DNA of 50,908 nucleotides from Clostridiales bacterium DTU073 (lineage in GTDB: Bacteria; Bacillota; Peptococcia; DRI-13; DTU073), in assembly GCA_001512665.1 (NCBI GenBank), contig LFSF01000028.1:66779-117686 (forward strand), read 5' to 3'. Shown one piece after another: positions 50,888-50,908 of the stretch. Position 1 is the stretch's first letter. Each line of letters begins with the position of its first letter. A program made the translations under genes and the position numbers. Under the pieces are notes generated by a model. The model saw only the letters and a program-made list of their open reading frames with translations, ran no database searches and had not been told where the DNA came from.

Positions 50888-50908
50888 AAATTGACCCAAA
50901 CGCCGGTG
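50849..50908. mobile_element. Left end of a probable IS21-family insertion sequence
   Basis: From 50849 the sequence reads TGTCAACGCCGG and then shows a 23-bp tandem unit: CGCCGG at 50855, 50878 and 50901, each pair separated by a TTGACCCA block. Repeated terminal units beginning with TGT are characteristic of IS21-family ends, where they are transposase-binding sites. The transposase genes would lie to the right of the window. Confidence 0.6.

Overview
The window looks like a chromosomal stretch from an anaerobic, low-GC, spore-forming member of the Clostridia, Peptococcaceae-like. The basis is the A+T-rich coding sequence, the GGAGG-type ribosome binding sites, sporulation gene ylbJ, FapR control of lipid synthesis, FabK instead of FabI, and the gene order rnc-(radical SAM)-smc-ftsY-ylxM-ffh-rpsP-khpA-ylqD-rimM-trmD-rplS-rbgA-rnhB-yraN. 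No CRISPR array or tRNA/rRNA gene was seen. A probable insertion-sequence end lies at the right edge.

Region 1 (1-11060, + strand) is a type IV pilus operon. It holds a 5'-truncated pilB, then pilC, three tandem paralogous major-type prepilins, pilM, pilN, a long pilO, and three minor-pilin-like genes including a 710-residue PilX-like protein. It closes with an intrinsic terminator. Region 2 (11041-13636, - strand) carries ylbJ and tmcAL; a hairpin buries the ylbJ ribosome binding site. Region 3 (13758-15709) has pta (no ackA follows), yceD and rpmF. Region 4 (15848-19746) is an accessory islet of secreted RCC1-repeat proteins. The first gene is frameshifted, and both genes share an unrecognised C-terminal domain.

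Region 5 (19792-29539) is the fatty-acid/phospholipid operon: fapR with a clear promoter and a FapR-like operator, then plsX, fabH, fabK, fabD, fabG, acpP, a second FabK/nitronate-monooxygenase-like flavoprotein, fabF, rnc and a radical SAM gene. Region 6 (29606-37834) has smc, ftsY and an SAM by-product salvage set (mtnP, mtnA, mtaD). mtnP and mtnA are separated by a 187-nt near-palindromic repeat element plus a diverged half copy. Region 7 (37858-44702) is the signal-recognition-particle/translation cluster from ylxM to yraN.

Region 8 (44794-50908) is more variable. It has a membrane coiled-coil protein coupled to a phosphodiester-glycosidase-family protein, comM, an ECF-type sigma factor with a DUF4367-type membrane partner, a 27-bp inverted duplication acting as a shared terminator, a small secreted protein on the - strand, and a MASE3/PAS sensor gene. 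The sensor gene appears to be cut by an IS21-like insertion sequence whose end lies at the window edge.

Most core assignments rest on well-known motifs and order. The less certain points are exact start codons, promoters, RNA folds read by eye, and the biological roles of the RCC1 islet, the 34944-35400 repeat and the membrane/glycosidase pair.
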